DNA of 55,879 nt, taken from positions 67,130-123,008 of the forward strand of contig JAKQEP010000081.1 of NCBI GenBank assembly GCA_029556475.1, read 5' to 3'. Below, one piece after another: positions 1 to 8,659 of the stretch (position 1 is the stretch's first letter; each line of letters begins with the position of its first letter). The notes beneath the pieces are model-generated. The model ran no database searches. It had not been told where the DNA came from and saw nothing but the letters and a program-made list of their open reading frames with translations. The translations under genes were made by a program, and so were the position numbers. Origin of the DNA: Candidatus Atribacteria bacterium (GTDB lineage Bacteria; Atribacterota; Phoenicimicrobiia; Phoenicimicrobiales; Stramentimicrobiaceae).

Positions 1-2404
1 CTTCGTCAATAACCAGAGTCCTCAGAGGGGCTCCGGCTCTTAAAGTTAACAATTTAGAGAGAGCAATACGGATAGCAAAATCAATACGAAATGCCTCTCC
101 ACCGCTGTACAGTTCATAAGGTCTGATACCCATTTCATCATGTATCTTAATATCTAAAGTCTCTCTTGCCTCGCCACTTTTTAATTCTTTTAAAGATTCT
201 AAACTGACTGTGATAGGTTCATCAGATAATCTGCTTAAAATAGCATTGGCTTCCTCTTCCAATTCTGGAATGGTATTTTCAATAATCATAGAGGGGATAC
301 CATTCTTGCCAAAAGCGCTGCTTAATTTTTCATAAACATCTTTCTGGTATAACAGTTTTTCTCTATTTTCTTCTATCTTTTTTTGTTCCAGTAATAATTG
401 TTCAATTTTCAACAATTTCTCCTGGATTGCTCCTTTTTTTTGAAAAAGTTGGCTCTGTTCTTTCTGTAATTGGTTCAAGGTATCCTGCTCTATTACGATT
501 TGCTTTTTTACCCGGACTGTTTCATCTTTGCTGGCCTTTAATTTTTCCTGATTATCCCTTAATCTGCTGATACTTATCTCTTTATTCTCATACTGTTTAT
601 CTGCCTCTTCTTTTTCTCCCTTTAAATTGATAATTGCTTTTTTTGCTTCCAGCAACTTCTCTCTCTGTAAGGGAATTGTTCTTAATTTTTCTAATTGCTG
701 ATTAATCTCAAAGTATCTTTTATCACTATAATTTAACTTTTTTATTCTTTCTTCAATTTCTGCTAAATTCTTTCTCCCCTCCAGAGCAAACTTCTCCTCA
801 TTAATCTGTGATTGTAAAACTCTTATAGCCTGAGACAGCTCCTTTATCTTCCCGGAATACTTTTCTCCGTCTTTAAGTTGCAAGTTATAGCTATTGAGAG
901 TGTTTTGGGCTTCTTCTTTCTTGGCAAGTTCAGCACGTATCTTTTTCCACTCTTCCTGTAAAGCGGACCTCGTCTTATTTAACAGAGCAATCTCTCCACT
1001 TAATTTCTTGCTCTCCAAATCATTCTCTTTAATATCCTGCTCTATTTTTAATTCTATATTCTCTCTTTTTTGTTCATCAAGCGGTGAATGGCAAAGAGGG
1101 CAGAAATCCTGTGTGCCATTTTTGAGCAGGGTTATCTTTTCCTGACTATTAACAATCACCTCTTCCAATCGATTGAGCTGCGCCTGTTTACTCTCTATAC
1201 TTACTCTTGCCAGATTGCCCTCTTCTTCTATCTGCTCCTTCTTTTGTTGCAAACCTTCAAAATATTTCAGATGTGATTCTAAATTTTTAATTTTCTCTTT
1301 TACCACTGTCAATGTATTAAATTTTTCTTCTAATTCACTGTATTCTTTCTGTGTTTGTTCCAACTGCAAAATAAGCCGGTTTTTATTATTTACAATATGA
1401 TTTTCTATTTCTCTTTTATCTTTTTCCAGCTGTCGATATTGTTGCATCTGAGTTAACATCCGCTGACTCTGCTGTGATAAACTGGTGAAAACATCATAGG
1501 CGGATAATATATTTTTCTCCCTGTCTAACAGGGATTGGTATTCCTTAAGATTTTTCTCTATTCTTTCTTTTCTATTTTTTGATTCCTGCAACTCTTTTAA
1601 CTCGGTTGAGATTCTGACCGCTATCTCTTCTGCCTGTTTCTGCTCATAAGAAAGCTTCTGTTCATCCTTTATTAATCTTTGTAATATCTTTTCCATTGTC
1701 TTAATCAGGTCTGACTGTTTTTCTTCCTCTTCCTCAATTTTCTTTATTTCCACCAATACAATATCTTTTTCAGAAATTTCTTTCTGGAATTGCTCTAAAC
1801 TGGCATTTAAGGCAATTATCTCTCTATCCAGACTTTTTGCTTTTCGGTGAGCCAGCACTGAAAGCCGTTCATAATGAGAAAGTCCCAATACCTCAGAAAG
1901 GATCTGTTTACGCTCCAGTGCACTCTTTCGGGTAAATTCATCTACCCTGCCCTGTAAGATAAAAGCAGAATTAATAAAAGTATTATAATCCATTCTCAAT
2001 ATTGAATTTATTCTCTGTTGAGTTTGTTTGATGGATGGGGCTGATAAAGAAATAAAATCATCTTTTTTAGAATCAAAGACCATCAATTCTAATTCACTAT
2101 AACTGCGCTTTTTAACCAGAGAAAATTTTCTGATAACTCTATACCTTTCCCCTTCCAGTTCGATAACCAGATCAACCCACATTTCGTTTTCGCCTATTTT
2201 CAACAATCCTCTATCCGCTTTTTTCTCTTGCTGGGCTTTTCTCCCCTCACCCCATAAGGCCCAGGTCAGGGCATCCAGTAAGGCTGATTTCCCCTGGCCA
2301 TTTCCACCGGATAGGCTGGCTATATTAAATTGAGTAAAATCGAGTGGAGGCACATCTCTGCCGTAACTCAGAAAATTATGTAAGTGCAGGGTAACCGGAA
2401 TCAT
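1..2404 (-). CDS. sbcC: Exonuclease SbcC / Rad50-like ATPase, C-terminus cut by window edge
   Basis: Not in the ORF track because it lacks a stop in the window. Reverse strand from ATG at 2404 reads MIPVTLHLHNFLSYGRDVPPLDFTQFNIASLSGGNGQGKSALLDALTWA (Walker A); CPLC zinc hook at 1091-1102; signature YSGGEAFRIDFAIRIAL and LRTLVIDE Walker B at the left edge. Start overlaps the sbcD stop (ATGA). Confidence 0.95.
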   Translation of the reverse strand, partial: MIPVTLHLHNFLSYGRDVPPLDFTQFNIASLSGGNGQGKSALLDALTWALWGEGRKAQQEKKADRGLLKIGENEMWVDLVIELEGERYRVIRKFSLVKKRSYSELELMVFDSKKDDFISLSAPSIKQTQQRINSILRMDYNTFINSAFILQGRVDEFTRKSALERKQILSEVLGLSHYERLSVLAHRKAKSLDREIIALNASLEQFQKEISEKDIVLVEIKKIEEEEEKQSDLIKTMEKILQRLIKDEQKLSYEQKQAEEIAVRISTELKELQESKNRKERIEKNLKEYQSLLDREKNILSAYDVFTSLSQQSQRMLTQMQQYRQLEKDKREIENHIVNNKNRLILQLEQTQKEYSELEEKFNTLTVVKEKIKNLESHLKYFEGLQQKKEQIEEEGNLARVSIESKQAQLNRLEEVIVNSQEKITLLKNGTQDFCPLCHSPLDEQKRENIELKIEQDIKENDLESKKLSGEIALLNKTRSALQEEWKKIRAELAKKEEAQNTLNSYNLQLKDGEKYSGKIKELSQAIRVLQSQINEEKFALEGRKNLAEIEERIKKLNYSDKRYFEINQQLEKLRTIPLQREKLLEAKKAIINLKGEKEEADKQYENKEISISRLRDNQEKLKASKDETVRVKKQIVIEQDTLNQLQKEQSQLFQKKGAIQEKLLKIEQLLLEQKKIEENREKLLYQKDVYEKLSSAFGKNGIPSMIIENTIPELEEEANAILSRLSDEPITVSLESLKELKSGEARETLDIKIHDEMGIRPYELYSGGEAFRIDFAIRIALSKLLTLRAGAPLRTLVIDE

Positions 2405-3651
2405 TTTTCATCCTTTCCCGGCTGCGAGTCCATTTGAAGGGATTCCTGTTCTAATATTTTAGTAAAAGAATTTAAATCTTTTTCCCATTTTTGCCAGTTT
2501 TGTAATTGGATATATTCTTTTAAGGCAGAGAATAAATCCATCTCTTCAGAAAGTGTACTCCTTCTCAAGACTGATTTTTTTTGAATATTTCTGTTAATAC
2601 CTGTAACCAGAAAAGCTTCTTTTAAGGCACTTTCAACTTTTTTAAAGTCAATTCTTCTGTTTTGTTCTTCACTTGCTTCATAGTTTATACGCACTATTGC
2701 CTCTTTAAGGTTATATTCGTTAATCAGGGATACAAACTCATCAGTTGGATCTTCACAATCCTCAATTTTTATTTCAATAGTCAGCATATTGCGTACCGGC
2801 AGGGGAATAAACTCATAATTCACCTTTCCCTGTTCATCAATACTGGCTATACAGAAACCCTTTTCATCCTGCTCTTCTCCGAAATTAATGCGGTCCATGC
2901 TACCACAGTAAACAATAGGCGGGGTATTAGAATCATTTAAATTCTGGTAGCGATGAATGTGGCCCAGGGCAATATAATCTAAGGAGGTCTCTCTAAGAAA
3001 CTGTAGTGGTAAAGAGGGGTCATTGCCAAGGGAAGCATAGCTTTCTGAACCAGAAAAGATGGCTTCGGCTACTGTCAGGTGGCCTGCTAAGAACCTGGGG
3101 AGCTGCATATCAAGCTGACTAATCAGTTCAGTTATTCTTTTCATGAGACGTTTCTGTATCTTTTTATTGATTGAATGTAAATCACTTTCCCGGTATTCCT
3201 CTTTCTCAAGGTATTGATTTCGGGTTGGCCAGGGTATTCCTATTACCTGAATATTACCTTTTGCAGTGGGTAAGCGTAGGAGAACCGGCTCAGTAACCAC
3301 ATAAATATTGGCAATACGCAAGGTATGGAAAATATCAAGGGAACTGGCTCTGCCAAAAGTTAAGGGATTATCATGATTGCCGTTAATTAAAACAGTTGGT
3401 ATTCCAGCCTCACTTAACCGAAAAATCTGTCTGGCAAACTCTCGTTGATGGGTTGGGTTAGGATTATTATTTTTATAGGCATCTCCGCAAAAGAGAGCAA
3501 AGTCAATCTTCTCTTCCAAGGCTATATCAATAGCAGTAGTGAGTGTCCTGATAAAATCATTTAAGCGGGAGTGTAACCCGGTATGAGCATCGATACGCCC
3601 GTAATTCTCAACTCCAAGATGAATATCGGCAAAATGGATAAATTTAATCAT
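2401..3651 (-). CDS. sbcD: Exonuclease SbcD / Mre11-like nuclease
   Basis: MIKFIHFADIHLG, FCGDAYKNNNP, LINGNHDNP and ALGHIHRYQ metallophosphoesterase motifs; coupled to sbcC. Confidence 0.95.
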   Translation of the reverse strand: MIKFIHFADIHLGVENYGRIDAHTGLHSRLNDFIRTLTTAIDIALEEKIDFALFCGDAYKNNNPNPTHQREFARQIFRLSEAGIPTVLINGNHDNPLTFGRASSLDIFHTLRIANIYVVTEPVLLRLPTAKGNIQVIGIPWPTRNQYLEKEEYRESDLHSINKKIQKRLMKRITELISQLDMQLPRFLAGHLTVAEAIFSGSESYASLGNDPSLPLQFLRETSLDYIALGHIHRYQNLNDSNTPPIVYCGSMDRINFGEEQDEKGFCIASIDEQGKVNYEFIPLPVRNMLTIEIKIEDCEDPTDEFVSLINEYNLKEAIVRINYEASEEQNRRIDFKKVESALKEAFLVTGINRNIQKKSVLRRSTLSEEMDLFSALKEYIQLQNWQKWEKDLNSFTKILEQESLQMDSQPGKDEK

Positions 3652-3663
3652 CCTTTGTTCCTA

Positions 3664-4428
3664 CTATAAATCTATATCAATGCCAACGGGACAGTGGTCA
3701 GAACCGTAAACCTCTGTCTGGATAAAGGCAGATTTTAGATTATCCTTTAAATTCTCACTGATTAAAAAATAATCAATTCTCCACCCTACATTGCGTTCAC
3801 GAGCCCGGGACTTGTAATCCCACCAGCTGTATTGACCCGGTTCTGTGTTAAAATGGCGAAAAGTATCCAAGAATCCGGTCTGAAGGAGGCGGTCAATCCA
3901 TTCTCTTTCTATAGGAAGAAAACCTGATATGTTAGAATTTTCCTTAGGCCTGGCTAAATCAATCTCCTTATGGGCAGTATTGACATCACCACAAATAATA
4001 ATTTTGTGCCCCTCATTGAGCAAATCAACAACTTTCTTTAAAAAAGTTTCATAAAAATCCATTTTGTATTGTAATCTTTCCAGGGATGCTTTGCCATTGG
4101 GAAAATAGATATTAAATAATATGAATTCCGGGAAATCTGCCCTGATGTAACGTCCTTCACTATCAAATCTGGGTATCCCTAATTTATCAGAGATATTTAT
4201 GGGTTTTTTCTTAGTCCAGAGGGCGACTCCACTATAGCCCCTTTTTTCTGCCTGAGTAAAATAAGTGTAATAACCTGGTTTATTAATAAGCTCTCCCGGT
4301 ATCTGTGATAAATGTGACTTTGTTTCCTGAATACAGTAAATATCAGCCTGCTGTTCATCAAACCATTCTAAAAAATTTTTATTATATACCGCTCTTAAAC
4401 CATTGACATTCCACATTAATAATCTCAT
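3664..4428 (-). CDS. xth: Exodeoxyribonuclease III (AP endonuclease family)
   Basis: MRLLMWNVNGLRA, CIQETK, GDVNTAHKEIDLA and YGSDHCPVGIDI motifs. Confidence 0.95.
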   Translation of the reverse strand: MRLLMWNVNGLRAVYNKNFLEWFDEQQADIYCIQETKSHLSQIPGELINKPGYYTYFTQAEKRGYSGVALWTKKKPINISDKLGIPRFDSEGRYIRADFPEFILFNIYFPNGKASLERLQYKMDFYETFLKKVVDLLNEGHKIIICGDVNTAHKEIDLARPKENSNISGFLPIEREWIDRLLQTGFLDTFRHFNTEPGQYSWWDYKSRARERNVGWRIDYFLISENLKDNLKSAFIQTEVYGSDHCPVGIDIDL

Positions 4429-4458
4429 CCCAAACCTCTGTTTCTTTCTTCTGACAAT

Positions 4459-5154
4459 TTATAAACGATTCCTTTCCACTATTTGCACCCCTTTGCTGGC
4501 ACCAATGCGGGTGGCACCTGCCTCTACCATCTGCAAAGCAGTATCATAATCTCTGATGCCTCCTGCTGCTTTGACACCTACGTGGTTTCCTACAGCTTTC
4601 CTCATCAATTTTATATCATCAATAGTTGCGCCTCCTTTTTCAAAACCCGTAGAAGTCTTCACAAAATGGGCACCGGCTTGAACGGAAATCTTGCAACCAA
4701 TTTCTTTTTCCTCATCAGTCAATAAACAGTTTTCTAAAATAACTTTACATATCAATCCGGATACAGCCTTTACCACCATTTTAATCTCTTGTTCGACTTT
4801 TTGGTAATTTCTATCCTTTAAGGCAGAAACATTTAGAACCATATCGATTTCCTGGGCACCTTCTCTGGCAGATTCCTCTGCCTCATAAGCCTTAACCCGG
4901 GACAGGGTTGCCCCTAAGGGGAATCCTACCACGGTACATATTTTAACATCTGAGGAACTTAACAAAGTCCTGGCAAAAGGTATAAAACCGGGATTAATAC
5001 AGACCGAATAAAAATGGTACTGCAGTGCTTCTTTACAGAGAGCCTCTATCTCTATACCGGTGACATCCGGACGCAGAGCTGTGTGGTCAATAAGTCTGGC
5101 AATATCATTGTGTGCTAATATTTTTGCAGTCTCAAGAGAAATTATTTCTGGCAT
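4459..5154 (-). CDS. deoC: Deoxyribose-phosphate aldolase
   Basis: LIDHTALRPD, VCINPGFI, CTVVGFPLG, VKTSTGF and KAAGGIRDY. Start moved from the track's 5256 to ATG 5154 (MPEIISLETAK), which has a good SD (AAAGGAG) upstream. Confidence 0.93.
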   Translation of the reverse strand: MPEIISLETAKILAHNDIARLIDHTALRPDVTGIEIEALCKEALQYHFYSVCINPGFIPFARTLLSSSDVKICTVVGFPLGATLSRVKAYEAEESAREGAQEIDMVLNVSALKDRNYQKVEQEIKMVVKAVSGLICKVILENCLLTDEEKEIGCKISVQAGAHFVKTSTGFEKGGATIDDIKLMRKAVGNHVGVKAAGGIRDYDTALQMVEAGATRIGASKGVQIVERNRL

Positions 5155-5206
5155 AATATCTTCTCTCCTTTCAGGATTATAAGGGGAAAAAGTTTTTAAA
5201 AGGTAA

Positions 5207-5863
5207 TCATTTTGGTCTGAGCTCAGCTGCAAACGGTTTATATGATTTTCGGTCAATGTATAGCTTTACCCTGTACTCATCAATCACAAAATTTTTTTTG
5301 TTTATTTCTTTGTTATTTTTAGTAATAATCTTTTCCATTTTACACTTGCCTTTGCAATTACAACTGATTATTTCTCCTTCCCTGGAATATATGGTTAGAT
5401 GCAGAGTTTGGGGAGAAATATAACTAAGTTTTTTGGAAATCATAGGAACACTCTGGGCCACCAGACGATGCATTATTTTATGGAATAGATCAGAACCAAT
5501 TCTTTTTCTAAAAGCAGAAAAGGTGGAATGTGCTGGTGTTTTTAAGAAGTGGTGAAAGCCGCAAAGAACACAATATTTTGTATTATAACGCAGGACTTCG
5601 GCCAATTGCCGATTCGAATCTATCTCTCCCAAATAAATAAGCAATTGGGCTTTAAAAAGAGAAACTGGGGAATAGATAAGGATTTTGTTGTTATAGTATC
5701 GGTCTTTGACTAATGGATTGATGAAAGACCAGTCAATCGATTCTAAAATCATCTTCAAAGGATCATTTTTCTTTATCTTTTTATAAGCTTCATAGGTAGA
5801 AAATGAAAATTGTTGTCTTTCGTTTTTTTCCCCATCAATTATTGTTTCCAAAATATTTTCCAT
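5207..5863 (-). pseudogene. N-terminal fragment of an IS5/IS1182-type transposase (DUF772-like)
   Basis: 218 aa: SLFKAQLLIYLGEIDSNRQLAEVLRYNTKYCVLCGFHHFLKTPAHSTFSAFRKRIG resembles transposase N-terminal domains; the catalytic C-terminal part is missing. Confidence 0.7.
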
Positions 5864-6023
5864 TTATTAAAAATATTGTAATTGTTTGGTAGTAATATAA
5901 GTTTTTGGTTTATGGTTTTTAGTTAATAACTTGTTTATTATGAATACGTTCTTCTAAGAAGATGAGTAATGCCTCAAGAAAGGAAAGAAAATAAATATAA
6001 ATAAAAGAAAATTATAAAAAATA

Positions 6024-7391
6024 CTATCTTCTGTATTTTTTTCTTAAAAAGGTAGGTATATCCAGGTCTTCTTTTTCTTGATATTTTTTGGCAGGACCTA
6101 CTGTTTCTTCCGCCGAAGATTTACCAATATCAGGTTCAAATTTTTTATCTTTTAAAATGGGGTTTTCAACTAAACTTTCGCTGAAAAAAGGAGAAATCCT
6201 CTCCCTCTTTCTTTCTTCCTGTTCTACCTTTTCCCGGATAGTAATAGTTTCTACCTCTTCTTGATTTACAGGTAGTGGCATAGCTTTTTCACATTTGGTA
6301 GCAATTACGGTAACCCTGACTTCATCCTGCATATTTTCAGAAATTATTGCCCCGAAAACAATATTGGCATCTCTGCCTGCTGCTTTGGAGACCAGGTCCA
6401 CAATCTCGTTAACCTCATAAAGACTCATATCCAATCCACCGGTTACATTGACTATGATGGAATTGGAACCTTTGATGGATACTTCCAGTAAAGGACTGGA
6501 AATAGCTGCCTCAGCAGCAGTGGAAGCCTTATTATTCCCGCGTCCTATACCGATACCCACTAATGCAAAGCCTGCATCCTTGATTACTGCCTTTACATCT
6601 GCTAAATCAAGATTTATTAGCCCAGGGGTGGTAATCAGGTCGGCAATTGCCTGGACTGACTGCCTCAAAACCCGATCAGTTATTTCAAAGGCATCTTTAA
6701 CTGAAGTATCTTTGCCAATCAGGGTAAGCAAACGATCATTGGAAATGGTGATAAGGGCATCGACCTGTTTTTGAAGTTCTTCTATCCCCCGCTCTGCCTG
6801 TATCATCCTCTTTTTCCCCTCAAAAGCAAAGGGCCTTGTAACAATTCCTATGGTAAGGGCTCCTTCTCTTTTGGCTATTTCGGCAATAACAGGCGCCGCG
6901 CCACTTCCCGTTCCTCCACCCATGCCGGCAGTAATAAAGACGATGTCGGCATCTTCTAGTACCTTGGCAATGGCATTCCTATCTTCCTCAGCCGCTTTTT
7001 TGCCAACTTCGGGATCACCGCCAGCGCCCAAACCTTTAGTGGTCAGTTTACCGATTTGCACTTTTTGCCCTGCCTGGGATAATGAGAGTGCTTGCAAATC
7101 AGTATTAATTGCAATTAGCGCCAATCCATTGATGCGATGGTTTGCCATATCTTCAATAGCATTGTTTCCACTACCCCCAACGCCAATTACTTTGATATTA
7201 ACAAAACTTTCTACTTTTGATTCTTCTACAGGTAGTTTCTTTTCCATTTCATGATAAACCAATTCTCCATCTCCATCAGTGGAATCTGATATAAATGGTT
7301 TCTGCTCCAAACCCTGAGAAGTATCCCTGATTAATTCCTGCTTATAATCTAAAATTTTAGTAAAGCCGCGCGCTAATTTTTTCTTTTTCAA
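6024..7391 (-). CDS. ftsZ: Cell division GTPase FtsZ
   Basis: IKVIGVGGSGNNAIEDM, ITAGMGGGTGSGAAPVIAEIAK tubulin signature, C-terminal tail EDLDIPTFLRKKYRR. TTG start with SD AGAGGTG inside the 3' end of parA. Confidence 0.96.
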   Translation of the reverse strand: MKKKKLARGFTKILDYKQELIRDTSQGLEQKPFISDSTDGDGELVYHEMEKKLPVEESKVESFVNIKVIGVGGSGNNAIEDMANHRINGLALIAINTDLQALSLSQAGQKVQIGKLTTKGLGAGGDPEVGKKAAEEDRNAIAKVLEDADIVFITAGMGGGTGSGAAPVIAEIAKREGALTIGIVTRPFAFEGKKRMIQAERGIEELQKQVDALITISNDRLLTLIGKDTSVKDAFEITDRVLRQSVQAIADLITTPGLINLDLADVKAVIKDAGFALVGIGIGRGNNKASTAAEAAISSPLLEVSIKGSNSIIVNVTGGLDMSLYEVNEIVDLVSKAAGRDANIVFGAIISENMQDEVRVTVIATKCEKAMPLPVNQEEVETITIREKVEQEERKRERISPFFSESLVENPILKDKKFEPDIGKSSAEETVGPAKKYQEKEDLDIPTFLRKKYRR

Positions 7392-8163
7392 AGGAAATCA
7401 CCTCTTGAGCAAGTTCTGAATAATCTTCTGCCCCATGAGATCTCGGATTATAGTATATAATGGGAATTCCCTGACTGGAAGATTCCACCAGGGATATATT
7501 CTTTCTAATAATAGTCTTAAATACTCGTTCTTTGAAAAAATCTCTTGTTTCCTCAACAACTTCTTTGGCAATATTGCTTCTGGTATCTGCAATAGTGATG
7601 AGGACATGTATTTCCAAAAAATGATGCAGATTTTGATGAACAATTTTTATAGTTTCCATAAATTCTTCAATACCACGCAGAGCAAAGTAATGGGGTTGAA
7701 TAGGAATAATTACCTCACTGGAAGCTTTCAGGGCATTGATTGTTAAAATTCCCAGTGAAGGGGGACAATCTATGATAATGTAATCAAATTTTATTTTACA
7801 ATTTTGTATACCTATATTTAAAAAATCTTCCCGGCCTATCTGGTCAATCAGTTTATACTCCGCACTGGCAAAATCAATATTACTGGGAGCCAGATACAGA
7901 TTTCCGTTAGAAAATTTTTTCATTTGAATCACGACATCTTCCAGATTGAGTTTATTGGGAGAACGACTTGGTTCTAAAACATTGAGCATTGTTTTTTCCA
8001 GTTCATTAGGCTCAACTCCCAAACCAATGGTGGTATGTGCCTGGGGATCCATATCTATGAGAAGTACTCTTTTATCAAATTCAGTTAAACAGGTTCCTAA
8101 ATTAATTGATGTCGTAGTTTTGGCAACTCCGCCCTTTTGGTTAGCAATGGAAATGATTCGCAC
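7357..8163 (-). CDS. ParA/Soj-family ATPase
   Basis: IISIANQKGGVAKTTTSINLGTCL deviant Walker A, LLIDMDPQAHTTIGLG, YIIIDCPPSLGILTINAL. Probable GTG start at 8163 with SD AGGAGGT rather than the track's 8193. Confidence 0.93.
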   Translation of the reverse strand: MRIISIANQKGGVAKTTTSINLGTCLTEFDKRVLLIDMDPQAHTTIGLGVEPNELEKTMLNVLEPSRSPNKLNLEDVVIQMKKFSNGNLYLAPSNIDFASAEYKLIDQIGREDFLNIGIQNCKIKFDYIIIDCPPSLGILTINALKASSEVIIPIQPHYFALRGIEEFMETIKIVHQNLHHFLEIHVLITIADTRSNIAKEVVEETRDFFKERVFKTIIRKNISLVESSSQGIPIIYYNPRSHGAEDYSELAQEVISFEKEKISARLY

Positions 8164-8586
8164 CTGGCTTACCTCCTGTATTTGACAAAACAAGGTGTGA
8201 AATTAAAAGAATTTCTATATCTTAAACTTTGTTCAGGAAAATTATTTTTTTGAAAGAAAAAATTGTATATATTATTATATTATAGAAATTTTAAAATACC
8301 AGCAAGATTATTTTGATTATATCACAATTATAGAATGGTATGCTATATGCTATTTACAATATCTATAAGTATATTTAAATAATATTTAATTTCAAGGGCC
8401 CGGTTGCAGACAGAGTCGTGTTTTATAAATAGTTTTTTAATAGTACTGTTTTTTACATTTTATCCTCTTTTCAATAACTTGACAAATGTATTATTGGCTT
8501 ATTAGCAATGATAAAGTAGCTAATTTATCTTTCATTGTATTTATTAAAAAAATTTTGACTTTTTTCTCCTTTAAATATATACTTAT

Positions 8587-8606
8587 ACTAACTATTAGTA
8601 GTTAGT
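8587..8606. promoter_or_regulatory. Perfect inverted repeat upstream of the acyl-CoA synthetase (candidate operator)
   Basis: ACTAACTA-TTAG-TAGTTAGT, 8-bp perfect arms, about 55 bp before the ATG at 8660. Confidence 0.5.
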
Positions 8607-8659
8607 ACTAATACTAAAGATGAGTTTTCATTATTAAAAATCTGGGAGGGTATTTAAAA

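Noticed and set aside
894-1400. Three short + strand ORFs (83, 62, 75 aa)
   Set aside because: Antisense to the sbcC coiled-coil region; low-complexity Ser/Phe-rich translations typical of the reverse of Glu/Lys-rich coding sequence.
5155-5256. N-terminal extension of deoC in the ORF track
   Set aside because: Internal ATG at 5154 has a strong SD and begins the conserved protein; the extension overlaps the transposase fragment.
6448-7254. + strand ORFs opposite ftsZ (108, 62, 134 aa)
   Set aside because: Shadow ORFs of the well-supported ftsZ gene, with no independent start signals recognised.
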